From Welwitschia mirabilis (taxonomy: Eukaryota > Gnetophyta > Gnetopsida > Welwitschiales), in assembly GCA_051453625.1 (NCBI GenBank), contig JBOZIK010000001.1:280504441-280553725 (forward strand): DNA of 49,285 nt, written 5' to 3'. The position numbers and the translations under genes were made by a program. Shown in pieces: positions 10,919-23,295 of this stretch; within the stretch, counting starts at the first letter, position 1; every line of letters begins with the position of its first letter. Below the pieces are notes generated by a model. The model ran no database searches, was not told the origin of the DNA, and saw only the letters and a list, made by a program, of their open reading frames with translations.

Positions 10919-12400
10919 ATGAGTACGAAAATAAAAGTTAAAAATTCTTTTAACTTATGTACTAGAAATAACATAAAATTGAAAAATCTCAATGCCTATC
11001 CAACATTTTTAGGAGAAGATAGTAATAAATCTTTCCAACACCTCTATAAAATTGAGAAACTTATTGTTACCTTAGAAAATAGAAAAAAGAAAACTAGTGA
11101 TAAAACTTACATGATCATTGTTTCTTTTACTCTAAAAGATAAAGCCAAAAATTAGTTAAACATCATTCCTTACAAAAGCCTAAAAAGTTAAGAAGTAGTA
11201 TAAAGTTCCTTTATAAAACATTCTATGAGTTAAACAACTATGAGGAAAAGAAGAAGAGAGCTCATAAACTTTTTCTAACAACCTCATGAAGATTATGCAA
11301 TAACTTATGAGAGGTTCCTTATAGTAGATTAATCCAACCTCATAGAAACATTTCTATTGTAATCCTAATAATTAAGTGAAGAAACTTATAGAATTTTTTA
11401 TGAAGGTTATATTTTCAAGCTAAATTTAGAGGATTCTTAAAAGTATTTATAAGATTTATTAAAAGTTAGACAATCCTAGTTAAAACCAATACTTAGGGAA
11501 AAACATTAGTAGTTGAAATGCTAAAGTCTCTAAAAAATCAAACATGTTGATCTAATAAGCCACACAAACTTCATTTGGTATTTAATAATCACTTTATATA
11601 AGTACACTAGATCAATAGCTAATTTCATGATGATAAATGAGAAATCCTCATCTTCTTACTCCCTTTATGAAATCTATGAAGATAATTTTCATACAACCAA
11701 AGAATGTCTAGTGTTACCTAGTTATGAAGAGGTAGTTTTTAAAGAAGTATATGCTTTCAACAAAAGGACCAAATGAATCGAATAAATCAATAGTTTTTTT
11801 TTAAAAGAAATTTTAATACCTCTTTCTAGAACCTCTTTTAAAAATACGTTTATAAATCAAAATTTTTAACTAAGTCCTTTTAACTTTCAAAGCAATACAT
11901 GTGATTCACTTTCTGATTTAATTGAAGAACTTAAGAAAATGTAATAGATCATTAATAATGATATTTACATCAAAGAATATAATATAAAAAATATCATAGG
12001 AATATTCTAATAAACCATGTTAAAAAAAGAAAAACCCAAAGCTACTCCTGCCATCCAAACCCTCTCTAATCCAAATGATGTTAAAAAGGATTAGTGACTA
12101 AAAGTGGAATTCACACTATTAATACCATACAAAGAAAATACAAAAGATAATAAGGAGATTAAGATTATTGAAAGTAAAAATTTGGATTCATACTCTAAAT
12201 AAAAATTAAATATCAATACAAATCAAGTGCAATAAGTAAAAAACCACCCATTTTATGAATTAAAGAATTGAAAAATAATTCAACCTATTATGTATACCTT
12301 AAGTTCATAATGTAAGATGTGAGTCTAAACATATTATTTTTGGAAAATATTTTAAGACAACCCAATTACACTAAGGTGTAAAAGGATTTGATGATAAAGA
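10919..12400 (+). pseudogene. Decayed gag of element B (capsid and zinc-knuckle region)
   Basis: The first 78 codons (10919-11152) are open. They contain YPTFLGEDSNKSFQHLYKIE and SFTLKDKAKN, matching the plant gypsy capsid pattern F-x-G-x3-(E/D)P-x-x-HL-x-x-F and F-x-FSLKDKAK-x-WL. Reading continues with stops and frameshifts (LNIIP, then YEGYIF). A CCHC-like knuckle at 11666-11707 reads YEIYEDNFHTTKEC: the spacing C-x2-C-x4-H-x4-C is exact, but both leading cysteines are tyrosine. LPSYEEV follows, as is usual in this family. A short gag C-terminal segment near 11905-11995 includes DSLSDLIEELKKM. Stops are spread throughout, so it is non-functional. It leads into the retropepsin. Confidence 0.72.
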
Positions 12401-12528
12401 AATAAAAGTAAACCATACCTAGTTAATTTTTCATGACACAATATATATCCAACTTAGTTATGCAAAAATGCCCAAAATTTATAGATCTTAGGTTGCAACT
12501 AAAAGTATTATATGAGAAGGAAATAATA

Positions 12529-12810
12529 AAATTAAAAAGGATTTAATTGGTATTAGAGCTAGTGTAAATGTTATGACACTTCACATATGCAAAAAGTTTG
12601 GGTTAGAAATTAGGATAGGACCCATGCAAATTTTATTAGAACTAGTTGATGGAGCCATTAAATAACTTATAGAAATCATTTAATGTTATATGATTTAAAT
12701 TAAAGAATATTATTACCTCATATATGTGGTTGTGGTTAAAGCTAAACATGAAAAACAATACACATTACTTCTAGGAAGAGTTTTTTTACTATCAACCACT
12801 ATGTCATAGG
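12529..12810 (+). pseudogene. Decayed retropepsin (aspartic protease) of element B
   Basis: The frame reads LIGIRASVNVMTLHICKKFG, matching the plant gypsy protease core (A)LLDLGASVNLMP-x-x-x-x-K-x-LG. It continues with MQILLELVDGAIK and, after stops, YTLLLGRVFLLST (family I-LGRPFL-x-T). The catalytic Asp is replaced by Gly and the following Gly by Arg. It would normally cut the Gag-Pol polyprotein; this copy cannot. Only about 170 bp separate it from the next ORF, where RT would normally begin. Confidence 0.7.
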
Positions 12811-12979
12811 TACTTAAACCAGTATGATGGAGTGTCATATTGGTAATAAGTAATTTATGATAAGTTTCTTTGATGTAATATACAAGGATATATAAGATGA
12901 CTTATAAATAGATTAAAACATTAAATCAATGATAATCCTTCAATGCCATCATATCAAATAAAATCTCTTAATCTTACAT

Positions 12980-14350
12980 AATGAATCTTTATTTGATGCT
13001 TCTTCCTATCAATCTTCATTTGGGAATAATGATGAGTTTTTATGATTTAGATATTTTACCTCATTTGGATAACCATTCTATAATTAATTTGACAAATATC
13101 AACCTCCTTCTATAGAGGGATATGAAGAACAAATGGATTTCCTATACAAATACTTTTATCAATGTGCAAATCAAAGTAATAGACTTAATAAGAATTTGGA
13201 AAGATTAATTAAATTCATAAATCTATGAAAAATAAAAGCATTCTAAAGCCCAAACCACTATGTCTATTGCCTATCACCTTGAGAATGATGAGGTAAATAT
13301 TAAAACTATAAAAAATAGTAATAAATCTTATTTTAATAATGATGATGAAATGATAGAATTAGATGATCAATATTTATTATTTCACCCTCTAGAAGATAGT
13401 CAATTTAAGGAAAAATGATAATTTTACTTATCAAATAAATAAGAATGATGAGGATGATGGTTCATTAGATGATGATATAATGATATTAGATTATTTCCCT
13501 AATATCCACTTACTTTTGAATTTTTATAGGAAAGTACAACTCTAGAAAAATTTGAAAAATTTCTGATACATTATGAACATAATAATTAGATTTCTTTTTA
13601 TGAGGTTTTTGATGAGTCCAACAACTTATAAAATGATGATATTTAACAAAAAGATGATTAAAACAATGAGGGGAAGAATGAAATTGAAGAACCTATGGAA
13701 ATTAAACAAAATCTAATAGATGTTAGACTTATTAGTTCTAATAAAATAGCTAAACTCAAAGTTTCTAACCATATCAAGAATGTTTTCCATCCCTTTCACT
13801 AACACTTCCATGTAAAACTAAAATTAACATTATTTCTTCTAGGTTCAATTCCACCTTACCTTGTGCTTTTGATAATGTTTACACTCCTAAAAAACATGAT
13901 TTGAAATTTCTTGAAATCTTTATTTGAAGAAAACCTTACCTTCTTAATAATAGTCCATGCCTTGAATTGAATCTTAAGGAAATTTTTAATTAAATTAAGT
14001 ATGTCTTAATCAATCATCCTAGGAATCTTATTAATACTTTGTGTATCAATCCTTTCTTTTTGAGTGATACCATTAATGTCTACTTTACTAAATATCAATT
14101 ACAATATTAATCCCTAAATGGAAATTATGCTTATAACACTTTGCACTCGTTTGACAAGAGATTATTTAACATTCAAACATATAAATTCTTTATCTCTTAT
14201 TTGGATACTGAAATCTATGTACTCAAGGTAATATCACATATTTCATTCATTACTAATTAATTTTATTCAAAGATTTTCATGTACATTTCATGTTCTATCA
14301 GTTGGTTTTTAGATGATTTTGCTCTTATTTTACTAAATGGCTCTTTTGAG
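12980..14350 (+). pseudogene. Decayed ORF of unknown function shared by elements A and B (copy B)
   Basis: Not recognised. Segments occur in the same order as in element A. A coiled-coil-like stretch reads QMDFLYKYFYQCANQSNRL followed by NKNLERLIKF. The acidic part reads NDEDDGSLDDDIMILDYFP, then VFDESNNL. The best-conserved piece is KHDLKFLEIFI, then RKPYLLNNSPCLELNLKEIF (about 13885-13986). Near 14140-14230 it reads SFDKRLFNIQTYKFFISYLD. A hydrophobic, possibly membrane-spanning stretch follows near 14250-14330. Stops and frameshifts are many. Sitting downstream of protease with no pol between, it could be an env-like gene or an ORF special to a non-autonomous family; I cannot tell which. 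Confidence 0.55.
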
Positions 14351-14835
14351 ATTTCTGAATTAGACTATAATGAAATACAAAAGATTAATGGGAAATGGAT
14401 AAAAATTTATCAATCACATGATTCTTATCATTACAATAGAAACATGATATAAGTAATTAACTTGGAGGATCCTCTTAACTAACAAAATGATTTTCCCTTT
14501 ACCCTTACCTAAATAATTTCTTAATCAAATCCCTTGGTTTAATTATTTTACTACTTAATTATCTCTTTACTTGGTGTTATGCTCAATTTCGTTTTATTTT
14601 TATTGTAATATTTGGATGGCCTAGGTGGTAAGATTAGATTTAATCTAATATTGAGACATTTTCATATCTACAGAGTTTCTTGAAATAAAAATATCTATGT
14701 CATCTTATTAACTATATCAAATCAAATGCTTCTCTTTAGCTACATACTTTATCAATCTAAAATTATAGTTATCAACCAATGTTTTAAAGGAAAAGGAAAA
14801 GGAAGAAAAATTGACACATCTATACTCCTCTAATT

Positions 14836-15000
14836 CCATGATGTCCTACTGAAAGCACACCAGGGCAAATTTTATTAAGAAGAGCCTTTGGTCATTTAAT
14901 ATGGTAGCTATGAGAACTCAAATCGAGGGTTAGTTAACCATGATCTAGCTTCTACATATGAGTTCTTACTCTCTTAATAGTGGTTTTACTCCCCTCATTA
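14836..15000 (+). other. Block conserved between elements A and B (copy B)
   Basis: Starts ccatgatgtcctactgaaag and ends near cccctcatta; it pairs with 2978-3125. It is preceded by a purine-rich run (about 14787-14811), as in element A. It carries about 20 extra bases relative to copy A around 14945-14960. Confidence 0.7.
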
Positions 15001-16053
15001 GAATAAATACTATTTTTTAATACCCCACTGACTTAATTTTTCATAACTTCAAAGTTATGGCTTTTATGCATCTACAACACATGACTATTAGATGGTTAAC
15101 TTATAATGTTTCATTTACTAATATAGATGATAATTGAATCAAAATATATTTATAATATTACACTAATGCTTTTAAAGGTAGTCATTAGATGTTATCATGT
15201 TCATTGTGCTTTCTTTCATAATATTCTATGTCATTTAGCATTAAATCTTGCATCTGTAACATTAAGGGTTTTGTCACATATACCATTGAGTCTTGTTCAG
15301 TTAGAATTTAAAGTGTAGTAGTAAATTTTCTACATGTTTATTTTTCATCTATTTTCACTTGAGCCTTTTCATAATGTTTTTAATTAGTTATCTTAAAGTT
15401 ATTTTAAAGCTTACTCTTATTTCTTATAGGGCTAACATAATTGTTTTTAATAACTTATTATTTTATACACGTGATTCACCTTGTTGAACTTCACTTAACC
15501 AAACTATTATTTTTATCATTATCCATTAATTTCCATCCATTTCATTTTCCACCTCACTCTAAGAATATCCTTAGTTTACCTTATTTTTCTTTTCTTTTAT
15601 CTTATTCTTTGTGTTCATATTTTTATTTTGTAACATCTAGTTTACACTTTCTTTCAACTAATCTTTTGTTTTTGATACATCTTTCAAAGTCTTTTAATTA
15701 TTCCTCTTTCATATGTACTACTATAGTTGATCTATTTATGACTCCCTCAGGCTATATTCTTCCCCTGTTTTCATGATAATTGTAGTTTGGGAATGAATTT
15801 CTATCAAAAATTTTACTTTAATCATACATTTTTTACTTATATTATAGATGTTTAGCTTAATGGTGTATGATTTTTAAAATTTCACATGTATTCTTTAGTA
15901 AACCATGTATAACTTTCCACCATCATAAGATCTAGAGGTGTATTTTAGGATTTTGCCACATGATGACTACTAAGCCTTCTATCTTTAGACCACTCACTTA
16001 TGCACTCAAATCATGGATTTAGGATACACACACACACACAGACACACACACAG

Positions 16054-16112
<59 letters not shown>

Positions 16113-16584
16113 CACGAAAATTTGATTTTTTTATTACTCACATGATTTTTACTTATTTTAGCATTTTGTTCTTCCATTGTCACGTCCTTAATAAATGTGT
16201 AATAGGATGACGATAATTTATGAAAAGAATTATCATCATTTAATTTTTTCTCTTTTAGCATTCATTTCAAGAGAATTTACAAGTCTTTCATAAATAAATA
16301 GGATTAAGCTATGCTCTAAGGGGATCAAAATTTAAAAATTCTTTTAAAAATTAAGATTTAAGACCATCATCCACCTGATTATCAAAAAACCATATCAATA
16401 CAAAGGTTCTTCTAACTATTTAATTACTAAATAGATTCTTCACTTGTTTTGAGCTAAGAACTAGCATGATAAATCATTGAAATTTACTTTTAGTGCTTAA
16501 TTTATGATTTTCTTTGTCAATTTTGTTTACTATCTATTATTCACTTATTTTGTGAGGAACTAAGCAATGTTATGTAAATAGATA
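15001..16584 (+). other. 3' untranslated region of element B
   Basis: AT-rich, with short open stretches (15127-15318 and 15441-15776) that have no protein motif and no counterpart in element A. It contains the (AC)n tract. No clear polypurine tract is seen before the LTR at 16585; gaggaactaag at about 16554 is the nearest purine-rich run. Confidence 0.5.
16026..16110. repeat. (AC)n microsatellite
   Basis: About 85 bp of AC dinucleotides broken by two small interruptions (caga at about 16040 and agat at about 16053). Open frames running through it on both strands are artefacts of the repeat. Confidence 0.97.
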
Positions 16585-17866
16585 TGTTGTGAAGACAAAT
16601 TGACCATGTCTAACATTATTTATGAGGTATATTTAAGGCTTATTTAACAAGTTTTTAATGGAATCATAGAAAATGATAATTAAATATCATAGATAATTAA
16701 AAGAGCATAGATTTTTAAGATGATTTTCTAAGTATGTTTTATTTCTGGTCCCATTGGTAGATCTCTAATATAAAATTGATGAGGTAATAACAAAATTTAA
16801 TAACATAATAAGCTTTTAAGCCAATATCATTGCATCAATTACTAGAGTTAACATGATCATTGGGGATGCCTCAAAGATGTTTTTGATGCATTAGATTTGA
16901 AAACTTAGTTTAGTGATCAAATATGGATTATTTGAATCTCAAAGAATGGATTTTAGAGCATCACCACTCTCCATTTGTTTAGGTAAAGGTAGGAGATGAC
17001 CACATTTTAATAATATTTAAAGAGGCTAACATGGAAGAGAAATAATGGTTCATTAGATATGTATGGCTAAGTAGGTGGATAATGTTTTGTAAGTAACAAA
17101 TAATGATTTGTAATTGAAGGTCTGTAATTGATTATTTTTAACTAATAAATAATCATTTCATTTATTACTACATTTAAATTTTAATAGCCTCTAATTAGTT
17201 AGAGTAGTGTAACAACTGTAACTATCCACTTATCACCTATCCAAACCTATGAAAATCTCTTTAGGAATTCCATTTATTCATCTTATTTACATCAAGATAG
17301 CTTGTGATATTATAGAATTTTGGGCATGGGATCCATCTACTTGTGAAAGAAGTTCTTCTTGGTATTGAATTGTTTTTCCTTCATTTGGGGATTGCTATTT
17401 GTAAGCTGATGTATTTGGAGTGTAATTAGTAATAAAATCAAGTGTGCTTTCTCTTAAAATATCTCTCTCTATTTTCTTTATGTTTTACATTAATGTAAAT
17501 TTAATAATATTCTAGATTAAATATAATTTTAATATAAAATGAAACATACAACTTGGATGATAACCAATTAGTAAATTGGTTAATTCATTACAGTTAGGTT
17601 GTTATATTTTCATTCTGCTTCTTGCTCATTTTAATCATATTACATTTCATCTTATCATTTGCATTACTTATTTTCGTCTTTAACTATTGAAAATATCAAA
17701 AAATATTATGTTCCTTTATTTTCAAATGAATTAATCTTTTAATATTTCATTTTTTTTTTTCTCTACTACTTTATGATATTTGGTAAGCATCTGTTATATG
17801 CTACGATTACATGTTTACTTAATTAATGAAGAAATATTTCATTAATGCATCTCTAAGAGATGGATA
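16585..17866 (+). repeat. 3' LTR of element B
   Basis: Starts tgttgtgaag and ends gatggata, paired with gatgaaca of the 5' LTR. It aligns from end to end with 9011-10315, with many substitutions and small indels. Length is 1282 bp. Confidence 0.82.
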
Positions 17867-19548
17867 AGAATCTAAAGACATATAAAGATTTTATTTCACT
17901 AATCTTTTATTGTAATTCTTATTTAACTAAATATGCATCTAAAAGTAGTAACAGTCATAACTAGCTAATCTTTCTAAAATTTCATTAGCTAAAAGTAAGA
18001 AAAATTAATTCTAATGACTCATAGAATTGATTTTTTATAGTTAATGCATATTTTTCATTTTAATTTAACTATAATGAATATAAGCTCATCATCTTTAATT
18101 TTAACGATAGTGATTCTAAAATTTCTTTGCTTGTAATAATAGATATGAAGATCATTATCAACATTAAGGTTTTTTATTGCTCTTAGTAGTATTCTTTAAG
18201 TAAATTCTACACATGTATATGTTTAGTATTAATACATTTTAGATAATTTTTTTAATATCATGTAGCCTAATAAAATAAATCAAGGTATTCATCTATGATG
18301 TTGAGAGTATAATATAAATTACTATAAACTATGTATTATTGTATCCAAATAATTCATATTTTTAACATTTAAAAAAATATTTAAATTTAATGTATGCAGT
18401 AATCATTTTACTAGAAGGTTGTTTTCATGGAAACAAAGGAAAAGTCTCAAATCTAGCATCCCAATGTACTAGGAATTCTTATATGATGTAAGTATTACTT
18501 TCTTATGTGGCCCAAATAAAGGATAACTCTTAATAAAAATGATTACTACTAATTGTTTTAACTAAGTATGCATCTTTAGCATCTTCCAAAAGGTTATTAT
18601 TTATGGTATTCAAAACCTATAACTCCATAACTATATTTAAAAATAGAATCTTAACATGTTATTTATCTTAATGATTAAATAGTTAGAATTGTAAGAAGTT
18701 GTCTAACTATAAAAAGTGCAAACCATTATGGATATCTTTCATTTCAAGAATAAATAAGTTTATAGGATAATAAATTTTTTTAACTTGCACCAAAGCATCT
18801 TACTATTGTAATATTTTTATAATAGTCTATAATTATAAAGTTTAGTCTACAATTATAAATTTTTCATAATTTTCTTTAGTTATTAAGCCGAAGTTCCTTA
18901 CAAAGAAAATATGGAATTATGTATACACTATCTTCCAAATCTCATAAGTTCGTATCCATGTATTTGTTACTAATGATATAAGACATGGTTAAGGAAACAT
19001 GATTTCAAACTAAGGTAGAATTTTTTTGAATAATAATACTAAAGTGTGAGCTAAAAAAGAATTCTCTTCAATGTTCATTTTTCTCTTAACTCTAACATAT
19101 CTTTAAGAAATTTGAAATTGACTGATATTTTTCTAATGGTATCTTCTTAAGATCTTTTGGTTAGCTTCTTTATACATTAATTTCATTATTCATTTTAGGC
19201 TCAGATATTAGTTAAATTTTAATATTAGATGTAAAATATTATTCTTTATATGGTTAGATACCTATGTTGAATTGTCTACTATGTCTAACTGAGATAGTAT
19301 TAAGTAGCTTCAATAATTTCTGTACAATTAGTTATGTTGACTCCTTGGGGTTAGTTAAAAGTTAATTGGGAAGCTTATTTTTCTTTCTTTATCTTAAGAA
19401 TAAGTAGATGTATGAGGTAGTTTAAAATATTTGTATTATTTCATATTCTAATTACTAAACAATTTGTATTCTTTGGTTATTGATCTCAGCTTGGTTGCTA
19501 TTAGCTTTAAGTTATTCTTTAGTGAGTTATTTTAAAACATTTTTTAAG
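17867..19548. other. Unassigned AT-rich DNA right of element B
   Basis: If B inserted into the antisense gypsy RT at 8290-8960, the missing RT half should be here on the minus strand; I could not find it. On the minus strand, about 18400-18620 reads as a longish decayed frame (for example LLEDAKDAYLVKTIS) that I do not recognise. The sequence ends at an assembly gap. Confidence 0.3.
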
Positions 19549-20036
19549 NNNNNNNNNNNNNNNNNNNNNNNNNNNNNNNNNNNNNNNNNNNNNNNNNNNN
19601 NNNNNNNNNNNNNNNNNNNNNNNNNNNNNNNNNNNNNNNNNNNNNNNNNNNNNNNNNNNNNNNNNNNNNNNNNNNNNNNNNNNNNNNNNNNNNNNNNNNN
19701 NNNNNNNNNNNNNNNNNNNNNNNNNNNNNNNNNNNNNNNNNNNNNNNNNNNNNNNNNNNNNNNNNNNNNNNNNNNNNNNNNNNNNNNNNNNNNNNNNNNN
19801 NNNNNNNNNNNNNNNNNNNNNNNNNNNNNNNNNNNNNNNNNNNNNNNNNNNNNNNNNNNNNNNNNNNNNNNNNNNNNNNNNNNNNNNNNNNNNNNNNNNN
19901 NNNNNNNNNNNNNNNNNNNNNNNNNNNNNNNNNNNNNNNNNNNNNNNNNNNNNNNNNNNNNNNNNNNNNNNNNNNNNNNNNNNNNNNNNNNNNNNNNNNN
20001 NNNNNNNNNNNNNNNNNNNNNNNNNNNNNNNNNNNN
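19549..20036. other. Assembly gap, 488 N
   Basis: Run of N. Open frames spanning it are meaningless. Confidence 1.
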
Positions 20037-23000
20037 AGTGAGGTTTCTTAGAAATACCAATATGATTCCTTGGTAAAGAATTATAAGTATCTTTAAAGAA
20101 AAAATGAAGATTATTATTAACTAGAGAAGCGTCTTCTCTTATGTAAACCATTCACGTATTCCACTACTACCTTTTAGAAAATAAAAATGGAAGGGAATTT
20201 ATTAAATTTTATGTTTATTAAGGGTATAAATAACACAAATGAAGGCTCCATTACTTTAATGATTCTTTGAAATTTCAAGTTTTTCTAAGCATTTGAATAA
20301 GTTTCAATCTTCAAGCTTATGTCAAATTCATGATAAGTTTATAGACACTTAGGGCTTTTTGGGTAATTTAACTTGATTATCTTTGATTTGAAATGTAATT
20401 TTATAATTTTCATAATTCTCATCTATGTTCTCTAATATGTCTCAAGATTCTTTAAATTATTTAGATTTATAATTTTTATCATTAATTATTATAATTAATT
20501 ACTTACTTTATGTTGCTAAAGCTTGTAGAGAAGACTTATTATTTTTTAAGATCTAAAGGCATGGTAAGGAAATCCATAAATATATCTTTAAAATACTTAA
20601 GAGATGTAAAGAATGATTAATTGTCATGTTGTATAAAATATACTATTTAACATCTTAACTAATTGGTTTTATGTGATAACAAGTATTTTTCTTTAAAACT
20701 TCTTAGTTAAGATCTTTTAATGACCTTATAAAGTAATGTTTAAGGATTGTAGTTAATATTTTAATTTTAATTTGAAGGAAAATAGGGAAATTATCATCTC
20801 AATCACATCATCTTGATCACCTACCTATGAAATGGTTAACATAATAGCTTGAAACATAGGAAGATATTCATAGGAGGTATTCAAAATTAAGGTCACGAAT
20901 CTTACAAAAATGATTAGTAATTGTAGGTTTGATTTCAATGTGATTTATGTGAGGAGTATGTCCATATCCATACAAGAATAATTCATTAAACATTCAAGTT
21001 TTCATAGATTTTTTAAAGGTTTAAAGTGAGTGTTGTTTTGTTATCTCCATCCAACATGGTGTTTTCTAAAAAAGAAATCTCTCTATATTCATGTTCTTAA
21101 GAGTTAAATATTGAGGTTTCACAAGTACAAATGAAAGGATCAATGTAGTTATGATATCATTCATCTAAAGAAAGTTTAGTGAAAGGTTTTCATTTGTTAA
21201 ACTCTTTTAAAAATTGGTCAATAGTATTTATAATACAAAAGTACATGAAAATTTAAAAATTGATAGTTATATTTACATGATAGGTGATACATGTGAATGA
21301 GTAAGGTATGACAAGAAACAATATGAGATTTTAATGTGTCACTTATTAAAAAGGAATGGAAATTCTAGAATTTGAGATGAAGACACTAGTTGAAGTGAAA
21401 GTAGATTTTAGGATTTAAGGTTGATGGTAANNNNNNNNNNAAATACATAAATAAATAGTAAATTACATAAGATTCATGATAAAATAAATTGTCGAAAGTA
21501 AAAACTATCTATAAAAGGGATGCAACTCAACTTGTAATAATGATATAAAGATAATATAATAAGGTGATATATATGTATTTGTATATGTTTATGTATGTTA
21601 AAAAAATATTCATCTTATTTTTTTACCATTAAGCAAGTAAGCCATAATTTTGATAAAGCTTTAGATCATAGAAAGCATGTCTTGGATAAACTTGAAGAGA
21701 TTATAAATAAAGCCTTTGAAAACCATCACTTTTAGAAATAGAGAATGAAAAATTATGAAAATTCTCATATGCTTTAAAAATTCTTTAACCTCAGATACTA
21801 GATTTTGTTGTATACTTCTCACCTTCAATTATTTTCTAATAAATTAATGTATAAATATATTATTCCTTTTAAAGTACAAAAATGTTTTCTTCAAATGAAT
21901 TCAATACTATTCAAGATGCAATTATCGAGAAGATTTTTTAATGTTAATGAATAAAGAATAAAATTGTATTATCTATCCACTACCTTCAAAAGAATTTTTT
22001 TAAAACTCCTTCATCCTAGCTAACATTCATTCTATTTTAGTTTCATTAGAATGTAATAGGCTATAATACAATAATAAGAGTAAAATATTACAAGAACTTT
22101 AGGAATATTGAGTAAGATTTATATTTTAATCTTATCCATAAGGATGTAACTATATTTCTCTTTTAATGATGTTAATATTAATGGATATTATTTTAGTTAC
22201 ATATCACTTTCATAAGTTATCTTATTAGTTCTATATCATAGTCTTGATCATCATTATAAATTTTATTTATCAAATAGAGTAACATTATGTCTAAATCTAG
22301 TATTCCTTAAATGCTTTATAATTTTCACGTATCGATGTTAAGAATTCATAATCATGTAATAATTTACTAGATAACCATTAATGAAGTATAATTTTAGGGA
22401 CATATGTTTAGAATCTATTATTCTTAGAAAATTTTAAGTTACTCTATTACCAAATTAATATTAAAAGTCAATATGATAAATATTTTATCTAAGATTATAT
22501 GATATGTTATAGTATTTATATTATGTTGTGGAATATCTAAAAAGAAACTCATATGTTGTATGTAATGATTATATGGAACCTGAAGTTTTTTCTTATTATA
22601 TTAACTATGTTACTTCTAATAATCCTTTAAAATAATAAAAAAATACACAAATCTTTCAATTTCATAGAAATATCCTTCATGAATAATCATAAACCTATAA
22701 TAATATAATAAAAATTTCACTCCATTCCATGCATTTCTTAAATTATACATATGCCTTTTTTTATTGATGAGTTAAGAGTCTATACTTATCCAAGACTTTC
22801 ATGTAATGAGTAGTACCTTAAGAGAAAAAACAACTCATACTTTACATAGATTTATATCTCATAATATCTAAGCTCTTCATTAATGTGCCTACTTAATGGC
22901 TCATATTAATTTTTACACCAATAAATAGAACATATGGGTTATATGTTTTCTTATAAAGTATCTTACATCAACTTCTCATTTCTTATATACTATCTTTTAT

Positions 23001-23225
23001 TTTATGATTAATTTCTTTACTATAAGTAAATTATTATTATTATTTATTACTCAAGAATAAACATACCTCTTATGAAACTATTATTTTATCCTTCATCATC
23101 ATGCATTAAAGAGTTGACGACTTCTTTTGAGAAGGATGTTTTTACAAATTTCTATAATAATATACACTTATTCTAACATTTATTTTTAGTATTAAATAAG
23201 TGATTCTAGAATAGAATCTATCATT
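20037..23225. other. Unassigned AT-rich DNA, with a 10-N gap at 21431-21440
   Basis: No coding motif, LTR pair, RNA gene or clear tandem repeat was recognised on either strand. Stops are dense in all frames. It is most likely old transposon debris, but nothing in it proves that. Confidence 0.3.
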
Positions 23226-23295
23226 TGTGTGTGTGTGTGTATATATACACACACACAAAAAAATCACACACACACACACACACACACTCACACCC
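23226..23295. repeat. Palindromic (TG)n(TA)n(CA)n tract followed by (CA)n, at an assembly gap
   Basis: Positions 23226-23257 run TG repeats, then TATATATA, then AC repeats, forming a near-perfect inverted repeat with arms of at least 12 bp. A further (CA)n tract runs to the N run at 23296. Such a hairpin-prone repeat may explain why the assembly breaks here. Confidence 0.95.

Larger units (their letters stand above)
9011..17866 (+). mobile_element. Element B: LTR-to-LTR Athila-like Ty3/gypsy element lacking RT, RNase H and integrase
   Basis: LTRs at 9011-10315 and 16585-17866 align along their whole length. Between them come a tRNA-Asp-type primer site, decayed gag, a decayed retropepsin, the unknown ORF shared with element A, a conserved non-coding block and a 3' untranslated region with a long (AC)n tract. 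Only about 180 bp separate protease from the unknown ORF, so the usual RT-RNase H-integrase block is absent. The LTRs differ at many positions, so the insertion is old. The five bases flanking each side do not match, so no target-site duplication is claimed. Confidence 0.8.

Noticed and set aside
15127-15776. Two hydrophobic open stretches in the 3' part of element B
   Set aside because: No counterpart in element A, no motif, and composition-driven Leu/Phe/Ser richness.
16013-16261. Open stretches through the (AC)n tract on both strands
   Set aside because: They consist mostly of Thr-His or Cys-Val repeats produced by the microsatellite.
19480-20151. Open stretches across the 488-N gap
   Set aside because: Length is made almost entirely of N.
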